Of a stretch of 64,000 bases of DNA, positions 23,778 through 36,183 are shown piece after piece. A program made the translations under genes and the position numbers. The number at the start of each line of letters is the position of its first letter. The stretch's first letter is position 1. The stretch comes from Miscanthus floridulus (taxonomy: Eukaryota; Streptophyta; Magnoliopsida; Poales; Poaceae). The notes beneath the pieces were generated by a model. The model made no database searches, was not told the origin of the DNA, and saw nothing but the letters and a program-made list of their open reading frames with translations. Location: positions 9,301,707-9,365,706 of the forward strand of contig NC_089581.1 of the NCBI RefSeq assembly GCF_019320115.1. Reading direction: 5' to 3'.

Positions 23778-24020
23778 CTCAGCCCATGTTTAGTTTAAAA
23801 AACTTTTCTAAAAAAATGTTACAGTAGCCATCATATCGAATCTTGCAATATATGTATGGAGCATTAAATATAGACGAAAAAAACTAATTGCACAGTTCGG
23901 TTGGAAATCGCGAGACGAACGTTTTAAGCATAATTAGTTCATAATTGAACACTAATTGTCAAATAAAAACAAAAATACTACAATAGCCAAATTCTCAAAT
24001 TTCACCCGACTAAACACACC
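23778..24020. mobile_element. Harbinger-type MITE, copy 2 (diverged)
   Basis: The same blocks in the same order as 23455-23685: ccatgtttagttt, gagacgaacgttttaagc, and gactaaacacacc at the right end. It lies about 90 bp from copy 1 in direct orientation. Confidence 0.65.
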
Positions 24021-24079
24021 GTGAGAACAGCCAGCTGCACGCAAAGGAGGGGACTGCCCACGCCCCCGCCGCCATCTGC

Positions 24080-24162
24080 TTAAATAAGCCGCAGCCAGCT
24101 GCATAAATAGTAACTTGTGAGAGGAGTCAAAGAAGCAGCAACCGGCTGCGGCTTATTTTAAG
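24080..24162. repeat. Imperfect hairpin with 18-bp arms
   Basis: The arm aataagccgcagccagct is mirrored by aaccggctgcggcttatt about 45 bp later. It may be the tips of a small transposon or a foldback; nothing coding is present. Confidence 0.45.
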
Positions 24163-24479
24163 TGCAGCCGAATGCTTTATTCTATGAACCAAATAAAATT
24201 TATCAAAAATAATACAAAAATATTAAACAAGAACAAAAAAATATCCAGATCATTTGTCTGGAAGCCAAATTTAAAGATTTCAAAAGGGAACCAAATTAAA
24301 CATACGGAAAATAAAAAAGGCAAAAAAAATCAGATAACTATTCAAGTAATTTTGACAATTCTTATTTACTAACAATCAATTTACAACACAGAATTTACGG
24401 CCAAACAAGAATAGCAAAGTATGGTCCAATGACATGTAATTTGCAACTACTCAACCAATGCAGATTAGACGTAATCAAA

Positions 24480-24700
24480 TCGAAGAAGAGCTACTATACT
24501 GAGTGCGTCACATGTTATTTATCCAAGGTGAGTGGCACGTATTGTTTGAATAACAGCTGCAGCAGCAAGATGACCATGAAGATATATGCTCCTCGCCTTG
24601 GATTCGAACCATGCGTCTGGTGGAGAGGCAGCAGCCCAGCCACCATGCAGTGATCATCAGCCTGGCCGCGTGAGCCGGACATCTTTGCCGTCCATTTTTT
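24480..24700 (-). repeat. Possible tRNA-derived SINE
   Basis: On the minus strand a Pol III B-box-like ggttcgaatcc (about 24599-24609) is preceded by a possible A box (tggtggctgggctg). The sequence does not fold as a complete tRNA by eye. A decayed SINE is possible; a chance B box is equally possible. Confidence 0.25.
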
Positions 24701-25079
24701 TAGCTCTGTATGGCGAGAGTGTGCCTCCACCTGAACTCGTAGCTTACGGTGAGGACGGAAGCCAAAAGCAGATCCAACAAACCAGAAATCGTGTGATAGA
24801 TCGGATCAAATCACCCGAGTGAAGTAGGGTACTACAGCGGTAGCGGTACCGGCGTGCTCAAGCTATATATTTCGTGTCCAGGCAGGTGCTTGACGAGAGC
24901 TCATGGTTACACGCCTACGAGTTCTTGTAAGTGAGAGACTTGCACCCGGACGTCCAGACGCCGCGTTTGTCTGGACGCTCGTGCCTGCTGCCCGCCCACA
25001 TACTGCTTGAATCAGTCATAAATGGCTAGTGGGGCTTGAGTTTGACCGTGAGATTATAGGAAGATCAGAGGGCAAGGCA

Positions 25080-25088
25080 TGCAGCTCC
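25080..25088. repeat. 9-bp target duplication, left copy (MULE 2)
   Basis: The sequence tgcagctcc lies directly before the left TIR and recurs exactly at 28017-28025. Confidence 0.9.
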
Positions 25089-25821
25089 GTGAAATTTTTG
25101 TATTTTAGCTCTTTTAAAAAATTATTTCTACGAATGAATTTCTCATGAAACTTATTTAAAAAATAGACCAAAGTTCAGCGTTAAATAATAAAACGTCGAG
25201 GTTTCCGTATAAGCGTTATGTCAGACTACGCCAAAGCTTGCCACATCAGTGCCTATATGGCGTGTCCACGTCAGACGTTAGCGTGAGGTCATTCAACGCC
25301 GACCTTAGTATACATCGGCGTCTGGTCGTTTCACGCCAAGATCAGGACACTTCGAAACGCAAGCCAGGTCACGTATTCAAATGTAACTGTTATGGGCCAG
25401 CCGGCCATGAGATACGTACAGGACATCTCTTGATTTCTCATTAGCTTCTTCTATCTGGACGACTTTTTCTTTTTCTTTTTATCACTGGACGACTTTTTCT
25501 GGTAGATACCCAAATTTGTTGAGTTGTTCCATGCACAAGCTAAGTAACTTGCTGAAAGAAATATTGCGCATATTTTTAAAATATTTTTAGAAGATTAAAA
25601 TAAATTAGTTATTTGATTTTTTTAAGCCAATTAGTTATTTGATCTTGAGTAGTTCTCTTGATGAGAACAAGGATACCAATGGAACCTATATTCGGTTCTG
25701 ACTTTTGAGATACCGTAATAATTAAAGAGTCTGTCTAGCCAACAATTGGTTGTTTTAGCCTCTCTTAATAACCAGATTTTTGTTCATACACTTACACTGT
25801 CATATAGCCGTCTTATTACTA

Positions 25822-25858
25822 TACTAGCAAATATGCCCATGTGTTGCAACGTGAGGAA
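25822..25858 (-). mobile_element. Helitron 3' end remnant
   Basis: The sequence actagcaaatatgcccatgt followed by gttgcaacg is, in reverse complement, the typical grass Helitron terminus: a GC hairpin followed by a CTAG-T end. A second similar but plus-oriented end (cgcacgtgcatatgtagtag, about 27524-27543) is also present in MULE 2. No complete Helitron could be delimited. Confidence 0.4.
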
Positions 25859-26389
25859 AAAAGCTATCAAACTTTAATCGAAAATTCGGATGGGATAATA
25901 CATATCTATTTATTATTACCCTTTCTAGAAAACTTAATAGCTATAATTTATTTTATGATCACTATGATATCCGTAATATAAGGGCGTGTTTGGTGTGGCT
26001 TTGTGCCAAATGCTATGTGGTCAGAGTCGAAGGACTACAGGCGGAGCCATTTTTTTTGCGCTCCGGCTCTAGACACTGTCAATGAAATACGGCCGGCAGT
26101 CTACTGAGGGGTATGCCCATGGTAGTAGATGAATCGGTGGAGGTACGCGTGACGGGAACTAGACGGTGACACAGAACACAAGAGACAGCGATTATGCAGG
26201 TTTAGGCCGTGCACACTCCCCACCTAGGGAAGCGTGTGGAGGTTTTGGAGGTCGGAACAGCGTGGCGGGCGCAGTTTCCTAAAAACCCTGGAAGCCGAAG
26301 AGTTGGGGTCGAACTGTTAAAAAGGCGCCGCAGCCCCCGCGCACACTCCCCACCATTTCTCTGTCGAATCGTCTTCTTCCTTGCACATT

Positions 26390-26760
26390 TCGCTTCTGCA
26401 CCTAGTGGACGAGGACCACCTGGAGGAGGTGTGGGCGGTGACCATCATCGCCAAGACGTGCCTGAGCGCCAAGCCATCGCGTTGCCCCTCGGCACGCTAC
26501 ATGTTGCGCGCTCTGGAGAGCCCGTTGCGCATGGTGCGCCAGGGCTCCTCCTAGTCTAGCTTGGTGGGGCGGCAGCTGTGGAGCTCGTCGTCCCAGAGCT
26601 TGAGGCAGTCACCTGGTGCAGAGCCTGGATGCTGTGGCACTGGACCGACAGCTCTCGCACAGGTGTTGTTCATGTTCTCATTCAAGAGAGCTGTGGCGAT
26701 GGACGTTGCGACGTGGCTGGCGGCGGCGCTTGACGAGGACGCTGTTGTTGTGTAGTGTAG
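26390..26760 (+). pseudogene. Captured receptor-kinase C-terminus fragment
   Basis: In one frame the segment reads VDEDHLEEVWAVTIIAKTCL, SAKPSRCPSARYMLRALE and SPLRMVRQ. This resembles the last helices of the protein kinase fold in plant receptor-like kinases, where a late Arg-Pro-Ser ('RPS') motif is usual; here it reads RCPS. The fragment is then broken by stop codons at 26554-26560. No catalytic part of the kinase is present. It lies inside MULE 2, so gene capture is the likely source. The family call is tentative. Confidence 0.45.
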
Positions 26761-27146
26761 GAGGACTTTCCCCGGTTCTTAGCTTCTTTTATGAGAAGGA
26801 CAACCTTCTTTTGGCAACGAAGGAGGGAGTGGGAAAAAAATCCTAACCCCAGTTCTTAATCTTTTGGCAGGAAGGGCCTGGCGGTCGGCTGGGGACGGCC
26901 GGGCGAGCCTGGCAGCTGGTTGCGGCCACCTGTGGCTGGCTAGGCGAGGCTGCGGCCCCTTGTGGACGGCTGTGTGATCTTCTCACATGGCACCAAGAAA
27001 GTTTCCTGCGGATCCAACTTTTTGATATTTTAGAAGTTACTTTTTTAGAAACGGTTGGAGAGACCCTTCTTTGCTGCTCCTAATTACTTTTTTGGCCAAT
27101 TGAAAAACTCAAGGATTCTATAAACTAAATTTTGGTTATTTAGGAG

Positions 27147-27383
27147 CTACTAAATCCGTTTTAAATTATAGTTCGTTTGACTTTTTTACCTCAAGTTTGA
27201 TCAGTCGTCTTATTCAAAAATTTGTGCAAAATATCACTTCTTTTGTTGTGGCTTACTTTATTAACAAAAGTTGTTCAAGAATGACTTAAATTTGACTATG
27301 TTTGCATAATTTTTTTTAATAAGACGAGTGGTCAAACTTGAAGTAAAAAAAGTCAAATAAACTATAATTTGGAATGGAGGGAG
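27147..27383. mobile_element. Stowaway-like (Tc1/mariner) MITE
   Basis: The right end reads aatttggaatggagggag followed by TA. The left end is a diverged inverse (ctactaaatccgttttaaat). The interior halves are inverted copies around 'gtttgac ... gtcaaac' blocks. It is nested in MULE 2. Confidence 0.7.
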
Positions 27384-28025
27384 TACGAATTGATTTTGTT
27401 GCATATCTAAATTTTCACAATAACTGAATTTGGCAAGACAGATTCTAAATTTCCATGTACTGACTTATCAAAATATATTGTTATTTTTTCTATTATTAAT
27501 GAATCTTTTATTTGATAGACACGTACCGCACGTGCATATGTAGTAGGTAAAAAATATGCTTAGTACTCAATAAATTTAGGTATCTACTCAATAAATTTAG
27601 GTATCTACCGGAAGGAAGCGTCTAGAGAGAAGCTAATAAGAAATCAAGAGATTAGATCGACTACGCTATGTCACCTGGCCGGTTAAGTAATATTTGAATA
27701 ATACGTGACCTGTTTTACCAGACTAAGGGATATAAACGGCGCAGATAGCCGAAGTCTCCGCCTGCGCAAAGTAGAAAGTCGCCAGACCGGTGCCAGCAAG
27801 GTCGGCGTTGAATGACCTCACGCCGAGGTCTGGCGTGGACACGCCACGTTGGCACTGACGTGGTAGATTTTGGCATAGTCTGACATAACGCCTACATGAA
27901 TACCTCTGCGTTTTATTGTGTAACGCCGAGCTTTTGGTCTATTTCTTAAAAAAGTTTCACGAAGAATCTATTTGTAGAAATAGTTTTTAGAAAGGGCTAA
28001 AATACAAAAATTTCACTGCAGCTCC

Positions 28026-28810
28026 TGCTGTTGTCGCCGCGCGGTGCTACTGCTGCTGCGCGTGCTAGCCTGGCCCCGCCTGCTGTTGCGGTACGCATGC
28101 GCCTGCTGCTGCGCATGCAAGCGGGGCCACCGCGCCCGCTTCGCTTCCCGTGGGCGTGGGACCACTATGCCTAAGGGGACCACCTCCGCCGCGCTCACTT
28201 CTCGTGTCTGCTCGTGGAACACTTGCAACATAGAGCATTTACTGCAACATATGCTCGAAAGAGATGAAACATGTACAACATAATCTTGCAACATGTGTCG
28301 GACCACTATAACATATGCAATATCTAAATAAAACACTTGTAACATATGTTAAAAACAGCCGAAATATTTGAAACATACAATTACAACATGTGTGTATAGC
28401 AAGTGCAACATATGCAGCATCCAGATAAAATACTTGCAACATACGTTTGAAACAGCTGAAACAGACACTTACAACATACGTTTATAGCCAGCGCAACATA
28501 TACAATACCAGATCTACTTTTGCAACGTCCAGATGAAACATATGCAACATATACATATGAAACGCATGAAACATGCGGTTGCAATATGTGCTCATCTACT
28601 TGCTGCCGCCCTAATGAAGGCTCGTTGATGCTCCATGGGGGAGCGCAGCGTGGGGCGCAGACGACGCATGGCGCAAGGCACGGGCGGGGTGCGCGGCACA
28701 AGGTGGGTCCGATGCGAGGCGTAAGGCGTAGGGGCGCACGGCGTGCCCGTCTCGGTGGAATCGGCCGCAATGGGCGAATAGGAAAGAGAAGCATTCAGAT
28801 TTTTTAATAA
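28026..28810. repeat. 'gcaacat' repeat element, copy a
   Basis: A core of imperfect steps around tgcaacatatg, gaaacatgcaa and agataaaacacttg (28200-28600) is flanked by GC-rich arms on both sides (28026-28200 and 28600-28790). The same arrangement recurs at 40800-41570 and 45231-46687. No reliable coding frame. It abuts the right target duplication of MULE 2 and ends a few bases before the LTR element. Confidence 0.6.
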
Positions 28811-28816
28811 TAATAT

Positions 28817-30217
28817 TGTCGGTGTTTCGAGTAAACACCAACTAGTAAATTTATATTTGTTGCGCGTTAGGTCTGGATGGTATGCTAAAAGACATAAGGT
28901 TTATACTGGTTCGGATAGAATATCCCTACGCCCAGTTTGCTGTTGCTCGTGTTATTAGCACTGAAAGGTTCGTAGTAGGGGGTACAAACGGTCTAGAGAG
29001 GGACAGGTCTCAAGTCTCTGATGAAAAGGTGGAAAGAGCGCTGAGAGCTTAGATGCTGCTCAGTTGTGTGTTATGTGGTGCGTGGTGTGTAGAATCGATC
29101 CGCCCCCTTAGTAGGGTATCCTGCCTTCCCTTTTATAGATCAAGGAAGAGTAGGGGTTATAGATAGGAGGAAGAAGAAAAACCAGAGGCCAAAAAGGTCA
29201 TTCGAAGGTGTCGGGTCTTCCTTTTTCTCTAAGCCAGCCTCGTTGACATGGCAGACGGTGTCAGGGATAGCACGTTCGCTGATCTTGATAGGGCCATGCT
29301 CTGGCTTCGTTCAGCAAGTGGTCACATCCCATCCTGCTTCGATGGGCGGCGTGACGCACCAGGGTGCCGAGCCACGACCCTACGGGGAGCAGATGGGGTA
29401 GTGACCATACTTTCATACTGTAGATGATGTGAGTTCACTCCTGGATCATAGTGGTTGTCGTATGCTTATGTCAGGACCCCACGTCCGAGGGTTGATGACG
29501 ACGCCCACAACACTGTAAGACAAAAGTCAACGCCTACAACATTGTTCGGGCTCTGTCATGCCTAGAAGGGCTTAAAGCGCCCGTCCCGTCATATCCTGAC
29601 GGTACTTTTCCGTAGGCGTGCAAGGTATGGCCCTTGGTACCGTGGTTGACTTGAGTGTCTTTTCTTATCCGTGCTCGTCATTATGAAGGAGTAGTGTGCG
29701 GACGTCGGACAAGACGGAGCTAGCTCCCAGACGTCAGGCGAGGCGGAGCTAGCCCCGGGACGTCGGGCGAGACGGAGCTAGCCCTCAGTCTTCGGGCGAG
29801 GTGGAGTCTGCCCCTAGACATTGAGCGAGGAGGAGTCCAACTCTCAGGGGTTGGGTGAGGCGGAGCCAGTCCCCGGTCGTCGGGTGAGGCGGAGTCCAAC
29901 CCTCGAGGGTTGGGCGAGGAGGAGCCAACCCTCAGCTATCGGGTGGGGTGGAGCCTAACCCTAGACGTTGAGCGATGCGGAGTCTAGTCCTCGGGGGTCG
30001 AGCGAGGTGGAGCCTACCCCTAGATGTCGGACGAGGCAGAGTCCAACCCTCGGGGGTCGGGCATGGCAGAGTCAACCCTCAGGGGCCGGGAGAGGCAGAG
30101 CCAACCTTCGGTCATTTGGGCAAGAAGTGTAGTTGCATTCTTGTATGTTCAGAAGCATCAACGTTTGATGGTTATTAGCTCCTCCTCTTTGGGTACCCCA
30201 GTATTTGGTCTCCGACA
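28817..30217 (-). repeat. LTR, left copy (3' LTR of the element)
   Basis: 1401 bp, direct counterpart of 36184-37463. It contains a GC-rich minisatellite at about 29700-30115 built on gtcgggcgaggcggagcc steps of roughly 25-35 bp. The two LTRs differ mainly in the number of these steps. Confidence 0.88.
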
Positions 30218-30430
30218 GTAGCCCCCGAGCCTCCGGGTGATTCGGATAGAATCACCCAGGGGGTGATTTGACTTGCTAGAGGGAGCGCGCGAGGGCACCC
30301 GAGCCCCCAGGTGATTCGGATAGAATGCCCGAGAGGTATTTTGATTCGCTAGAGGGTGCGTGCGAGCGCACCCATCGGGTGTAGCCCCCGAGCCCCCGGG
30401 TGATTCGGATAGAATCGCCCGGAGGGTAAT
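30218..30430. repeat. Short tandem repeat next to the LTR
   Basis: Three diverged copies of a 70-100-bp unit contain agcccccgagcc and gggtgattcggatagaat. It forms the inner edge of the element beside the left LTR. Confidence 0.6.
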
Positions 30431-31012
30431 TTGGACCCTTCATGGGTATGGCTATGAGATTTGGTATTTTGATAACTGGATAGTTTAAAGGGAACCCTGG
30501 TATCTCATTTGTGGGGATTCATCCAGGGTCAGCCCGGTTGAGACTCGATCGTGGATCAAGACTCCCTTGAGGCTCGTGCGCCTGAGTTTTGGCTGCTCAT
30601 GGGCCCATCCTTCATTGGGATGGCCGTCAAAACCATTGGGCCAGCCCTCGAACTCCTAGGCCCAGGTGGGCTAGAGAAACGCTTTTTGACCCGTATCCCT
30701 TTTGTAGGAAAGGAATCCTGGTCTACCTAGGAAGGCAAAACATCCGACGTGACTTTGGTGGGAAATGATAGGGATAGGGGGCGCATATCCTGCGTGGTGA
30801 TGTGGTGGCGAATCATGGCAGGCATGAAGATCTAGGTGGACAGTTGCCTTCCTTGCATCTATCGCCCCTATAAAATCAAAGGGTTCACCCCTAGGGTTTC
30901 ATACATTGCCTCCTTGCCTTTGCATCAATAGCCTCCGCCGCCAATTGCCTGAGCCTCCCATATCTGCATCGCAGCCACCATTAAATTCGCATCCATCCAC
31001 CCCAATCATTTG

Positions 31013-34000
31013 ATGGAGCTGTGGTGTAGATCCGATGTCACCCTCCAGCGTTTGGAGGGCCTCGTCCGTCGTGGCCTTCTTTGCGCGTGGACTATCGTCG
31101 AGGAGTGGCGGTTGCTCGGCAATGAGGATGCATTATCGCTGCTCGAAGGCTACGTTGTGTCCTTCACTCACTTTCACGAGCGGGGATTCGCCACCCCGCC
31201 CACAAGTTCCTTCGGGGGTTGCTGAATTACTACAACGTGGAGCTACAACACCTTACTCCTAATGGGATCCTGCACATTATGGCGTTCATTGTCCTCTATG
31301 AGGGGTTCTTGGGGATTAGTCCCTACTTCGACCTGTGGTGGCATTTCTTCGTCGTCACCCTCCTAAAGAAGCGGGAGAAGAGGCAAGAGTTGAGCGTGCC
31401 GATGGGATGCGTCGTTATTTAGCTCCACAACAATCGGGTCAACGAGTACCCACCGATGCGTCTATCAACCTTCAACAAGGGGTGGCACTCGCATTGGTTC
31501 CACATCAAGAATGACGCGTCCACCCCCTCGCTAAAGTTCACCGGGCGCCTCATCGAAGAGGTCCTAGAATCATAGAGAAAGTGGGGGGTCTAGAGAGAGA
31601 CAAGAAGAAAATCCAGGACCATCTCACTGGCGTCCGAATCCTGAAGAAGAGGGGCGTGAAGGGGTCGGGGATCATCGGCGCCTATCACACGCGGAGGGTG
31701 GCGCCACTGATCAAGCGCACGCTTCCCCTGCACAGGATGGCGCCCGAGGTGTAGCTCGAGGGGACGATGCTCACCAAGGGAGCACTCTCCCCCTCCGAAG
31801 TGGCATAGCGCATCAAGAAGACGATGGAGCCTTCATGGGACGACACCAGTGCCACTCTTGATTTTGTGTATCTGGTGCCAGGGCATCCCCCAATGCGGTC
31901 AGAACCGAGGTACATTGACTTTGTAAGTTCTCTTCCCCGTGCCTCCTTTTTAATTGAACTCCTGACCCCTTAATGCTAATATTGGGATAGTGGAACCAGC
32001 TGAAGATACTCATCTTTATGGACCGCGTGGCTCCATTGCTAAACGATCCATTCATGGCGATGGCGAATCACACTGCGGCCGAGTGGCAGAAGAAGATGAA
32101 GGAGGTCGAGAGGAAAAAGAAGCAGGAGAAACTGTAGGCATGGGAGCGAGGAGAGGAGACAGACAATGATGACGACGACGCCGACAATGATGAGGAGGAT
32201 ATTGAGGTAGTTGTAGACATCAAGTGGGGTGACCTGGGAAGCGAGGACGTGCTGACAGGTACCCACTCATCAATGCAGGTACCCTTCTCGTTCCACGCAA
32301 GGGAAGGTGAGACCGTGTGGCTAGAGGAGGCGGGCTAGACTGTTGGCCCGTCCTTGGAACCATTAGGGGTGGGCGGATCTGCCGCCACGTCCAAGGTGCC
32401 AGCGGAGGGGAGCGGCCCCGCCACTGTGCCTCAGGAATCAGTGGGGACGGGCGGATCTGCCGCCACTCTCGAGGTGCTGACAAGAGTGGGTGGACCCATC
32501 GCTGCACCCAAGAGCCAGCGGGGGCAGGCGGATCCACCGCCGCTCCCGAGGTGCCGAGAGAGGGGAGAGGCTCCGCCACCATGCCCCTAGATATGAAGAA
32601 GGCGAGCCCCTCAGCCTAGGAGTAGGGGATGGGCTTAAAACGGTCCCGCCTCAATGAGGTGGAACAGGGAAGTGGGGGTTCATCCCCCAAACGTCTCCAT
32701 TGCCCAACAACGCCAACGTAAGTTGCCAACTCCTATGTTATCTCTGTTTTTCTCTATTTTTCTCTGTTTTTCATAGTGACTCATGCCTTTTGTTTCTTCT
32801 ACAGCATCGGGAGATGGGTCAGATGGGGCACTTCTTTAGCGCTGGCCCCCAAGAAAATCGTCGCCCTTCAAGCAAGGCAGGGGCCGCCGCCTGACATCGC
32901 TCCCATTTCGGGTGAGAGTGGAGCCGATGTCACGGCCTTGTCGGCCAGTCTGGCGCTGCTCGCAGTGTTGCCCATGTGCACGGCTGGTCGAGCAGTCGGT
33001 GCGGCTGAGGGGGCGCCCTTGAAGGTTGCCACGCAATCGGCGACAGAAGTGATTCTGCTGCCGATGTTGGAGCAGGCGGAGCTATCGACCGCACCCGTTG
33101 CGTCGACCACGGCGGGCGTGGCGCAGCCGGATGAGGTCCTACCGACGAAGGCAGAGGTGATGGTGGCTACGACAGATGGGTCGCAATCAGAAGCTATGGT
33201 GGCGATGCCCGAGGCAGCAGCGCGTCCCGTGCTACAGGTGGCCCTAGAGACGATGCCCGCCGTGGTCAGGACGGAGGGGGTCAAGGCCAAGGGACCCTCA
33301 TACAACGCGGTGGTTGCTGAGGAGACCGGCAGGGAGTTGTCCCTAGTCCTGACATCGGAGGGCCACCAACCGCTCGCGCGGGGTGAGCCCCTGATTCGGT
33401 GGGTGAGTCCGCGGGACCCGTCGTTGGAACCTTTCACCCTCGATGATGACACCGAGGGCATGGAGCGGGAGAGTCTCAACAAGGGGATCATGGCCACGCT
33501 GGAAGCTTTGAACCAGGCTAGGGGCGCCCTTCGAGACGTCATCATTCCTATCAGCCAGGTATTCACTTGGTCTTGCCTCTTGATCTCTTCTTTCTTCGTC
33601 TATTTTTATGTTCTGACCACCGTCTTTTTTAGTCTCTTATTGCTCGCAGCCGGGAGAAATCTCGGTTCCTTCACGAACACAAGGAGGATTGGGACCGCCT
33701 CATCGATAAGGCATGGCTGCATAGGGACGTGACCACCTAGGCATAGGGACGTGACCACCTAGCTCTGACAGAGGGTGGCCAAGTTGACTCCCCTTGCCAC
33801 GAAGGCGGATAATCTTTGACGGTGGGAGGCCGAGGCCTGCCGGGATGCGGAGGATGACAAGAAGTCTTTTGATGAACTATCGAAGAGGGCATGGTGGGAT
33901 CAAGAGGAGGCCGCCAGAGTGCAGAAGGAGCAGGACGAGCTGCTCCAGTGGGATGCCAAGACCCACCAGTGGATCATCGACCTCCTGGGTGAGGCCGAGA

Positions 34001-34654
34001 AGGAGCGGGATCTTAGGCTAGGAGCTAAGGAGAGGTCCACGGCCCTAGAGCAAAAGGTGAAACTAGACGCAGAGGTGATCATCCGGCTACACAAGGAGCG
34101 AGACAAGCTGCGCCATACTACGGAGAGGCTTCGCTCGGAGCGTGGCCCACGGGGAGCGTGACCAGGCCATCTGAGAGTGCGACGAGGCACAACAGAGGAT
34201 TAGCTTCCTTTAGGCCGAGCTAGAGACCGCAAAAGCCCAGAAGCTGGAGGCCGAGGGTGCCGCTGTCGGACTAGCCACGTATCATGCCAAGGCGAGGAGT
34301 CTTCTTCAAGCGGAGAGCGACGAGCTCGATGTCCTGAAGGTTGCCCTTGGAGTAGTCTGCGACGGCCTACAGGTGGTGCAGGCGGAGGGGACCTGCTTGC
34401 TCATGGCCCATGCCATAGATATCTTGGCGTAGGTGCACCAACTAGAGAAGGAAGCTCTTTGCTTAGGGATCACCCAAGCCTTCGCCATTGCCCGCTCGCA
34501 TTACGATGACAACATCAACTTGGAGGCAATGAGCCTCGGTTTCACGCCTAGCTATGAACCCTCCAAGCTAGATGAAATAGAAGTGACAGTGACTCATCTT
34601 GCGGAGAACCTGGTGAGCAAAATTGAAGATATGGTTCTCCCCCAGAGGGGGTAG
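31013..34654 (+). pseudogene. Transposase_28-type ('putative gypsy type transposon') gene, decayed
   Basis: From ATG 31013 the frame reads VTLQRLEGLVRRGLLC and HFHERGFATPP. After a frame change near 31200 it continues LLNYYNVELQHLTPNGILHI, YEGFLGISPYFDLWWHFF and NNRVNEYPPMRLSTFNKGWH. This is the N-terminal domain of the Pfam family known as putative gypsy type transposon (PF04195). A low-complexity acidic part (32040-32220), a Gly/Pro/Thr-rich part (32330-33450) and a long charged coiled-coil-like part (33800-34650) follow. In-frame stops (for example after GCVVI and after EEVLES) and frame changes show that it is decayed. Some breaks may be introns. Its role in these elements is not known to me. 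Confidence 0.65.
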
Positions 34655-35290
34655 TTAGTCGAATGAGTCTGATTGACATTTATCTGTAATCTATGGACAA
34701 GTGTCGGCACTTTTTATTTTGAAAACAGATTCACAACTTTGTTTCGTTAAACAAATTCACAATTTCATTTTGTTTGATTGAACTTGCTTTCTTCCCTTTT
34801 TGTATTTGAAAAAGGGGCTCATGCAATCCAACCCTTCCATTCGATAAGACCGTAGGGCTTGAGGTGTATAAGAGGAAATCTTCGATTATGCTGGTGAGCA
34901 AAGTTACTCTAGTTGTCGGGGCGTGGTTTTTTTGTAGTCTGACCGGGCACGCTCGGTTTATTTGTTCCCACAAACCTTGTCGCTAACCTTAACGTGAGGA
35001 AGAGGTCCGAAGCAGTGACTATTTCAAAAAAAGAGGGTATTTATACCTTTGTCAGCCCTCGAGTGAGATCCGACCCCTTGAAGTTGCTGGGGTCGAATGT
35101 CATTGGAGACCAAAGAGAGGATAGCAAAACTACTGTTGTATTTGCACGTACCCCTTCCTTAGGATTTTAGCTATCATTCTACGACCGTGCGTTCGGTCTC
35201 ATTGCAAGCCCATCCTTCCCCGAGCCCCCACACGAGGTAGGGATTTGGCCATGGGTCGGCTCGCTTTTGTGACTGTCGCCCCGTCTATGG

Positions 35291-36180
35291 TTTTCGCAAC
35301 TGGAGGGGTTCAGGCGATGTCACTTGCCTCGATGGCTCGAGTGACGCGCTTGATGAGCTCGCTAACGGGGTGTTTGAACGGAATCTAGTCCCGTTGCTTG
35401 TGATAGGGTCGACAAAGCCCTCGGATGGTATCCCGTTGCTCCTTAACCCACCTTTCAATAGATTCCCCCTCAATCGGGATTCTACGGGCTTAGCTAAAGG
35501 CTGGATCGAACGAGAAGGTTGAGATAACTCTATCCGCCTCTATGTGGGTTGGGCGAAGGTCACTGAGGCTCATCTGCATTTTTCTCCCCTGGCTCTCGTT
35601 CGACGTGAGGCAGCCTCGGGCCCTTTGTGGGCCGACCTTGGTCTCTTGATCTAGGATCGAGTGGCTCGAGCCCCCAAGCCCCTTGGGGTCTGATAGGGAT
35701 CGACTGTGTTTCACATGTCACCCCACCCTCAGTTTTCGCAACCGGAGGGGCTGAGCTAACAACACTTGCCTCGATGGCTCGAGTGTTACGCTCAATGAGC
35801 TCGCTAACAAGAATGTTCGAATAGAATCCGGGTCCGTCATCTGCTGACGAGGTCGACAAAACCCTCATGTGGTATTCCACTACTTCTTAACCCACCTTCC
35901 GGTAGATGTCCGAGCCGTTCGATAGGCTCGGGTGGCCCGTTAGCCTCTAATCAATGGAGATTCTATGAGTTTGGCTCGGGGTTAGAATCGAATGAGAAAG
36001 GTCGAGATGTCCCTATCCGCTTCTGATCGGGGTCGGGCAAGGCCGCTGGGGCTCATCTCGTTTTTTCTCCCATGGCTCTGTTTGACATGAGGCGGCCTCG
36101 AGCCCTTCGTTGGCCAGCCTTCGAACCCCAGTCAGTTGCCGCTCATATCGAATGAGGCGACTACCCCTACCTGGCGCGCT
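35291..36180 (-). repeat. 442-bp tandem duplication inside the LTR element
   Basis: Two diverged direct copies start at 35291 and 35733 with ttttcgcaac(t/c)ggaggggct. Both include cttgcctcgatggctcgagt and gatgagctcgctaac-like blocks. On the minus strand the copies are partly open and share VSELIERxTRAIEAS-type residues, so they may be remnants of the gag-side leader or coding region. Confidence 0.6.
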
Positions 36181-36183
36181 AAC

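Larger units (their letters stand above)
25089..28016. mobile_element. Mutator-like element 2 (2.9 kb, non-autonomous)
   Basis: The TIRs at 25089-25306 and 27798-28016 start with GTGAAATTTTTGTATTTT, almost the same tip as MULE 1, and a perfect 9-bp duplication flanks them. No transposase is visible, so the element would depend on another copy. The interior holds a GC-rich gene-like segment (26200-26900) and a Stowaway MITE (27147-27383). The shared tip suggests that a MULE 1-type transposase could have mobilised it. Confidence 0.9.

Noticed and set aside
28200..28600. Regular short repeats considered as a CRISPR-like array
   Set aside because: Units are imperfect, spacing is irregular, there are no unique spacers, and the genome is a plant's.
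32836..33566. Long minus-strand frames opposite the Transposase_28-type gene
   Set aside because: Ser/Ala/Thr-rich shadow of a GC-rich low-complexity coding stretch, with no recognised domain.
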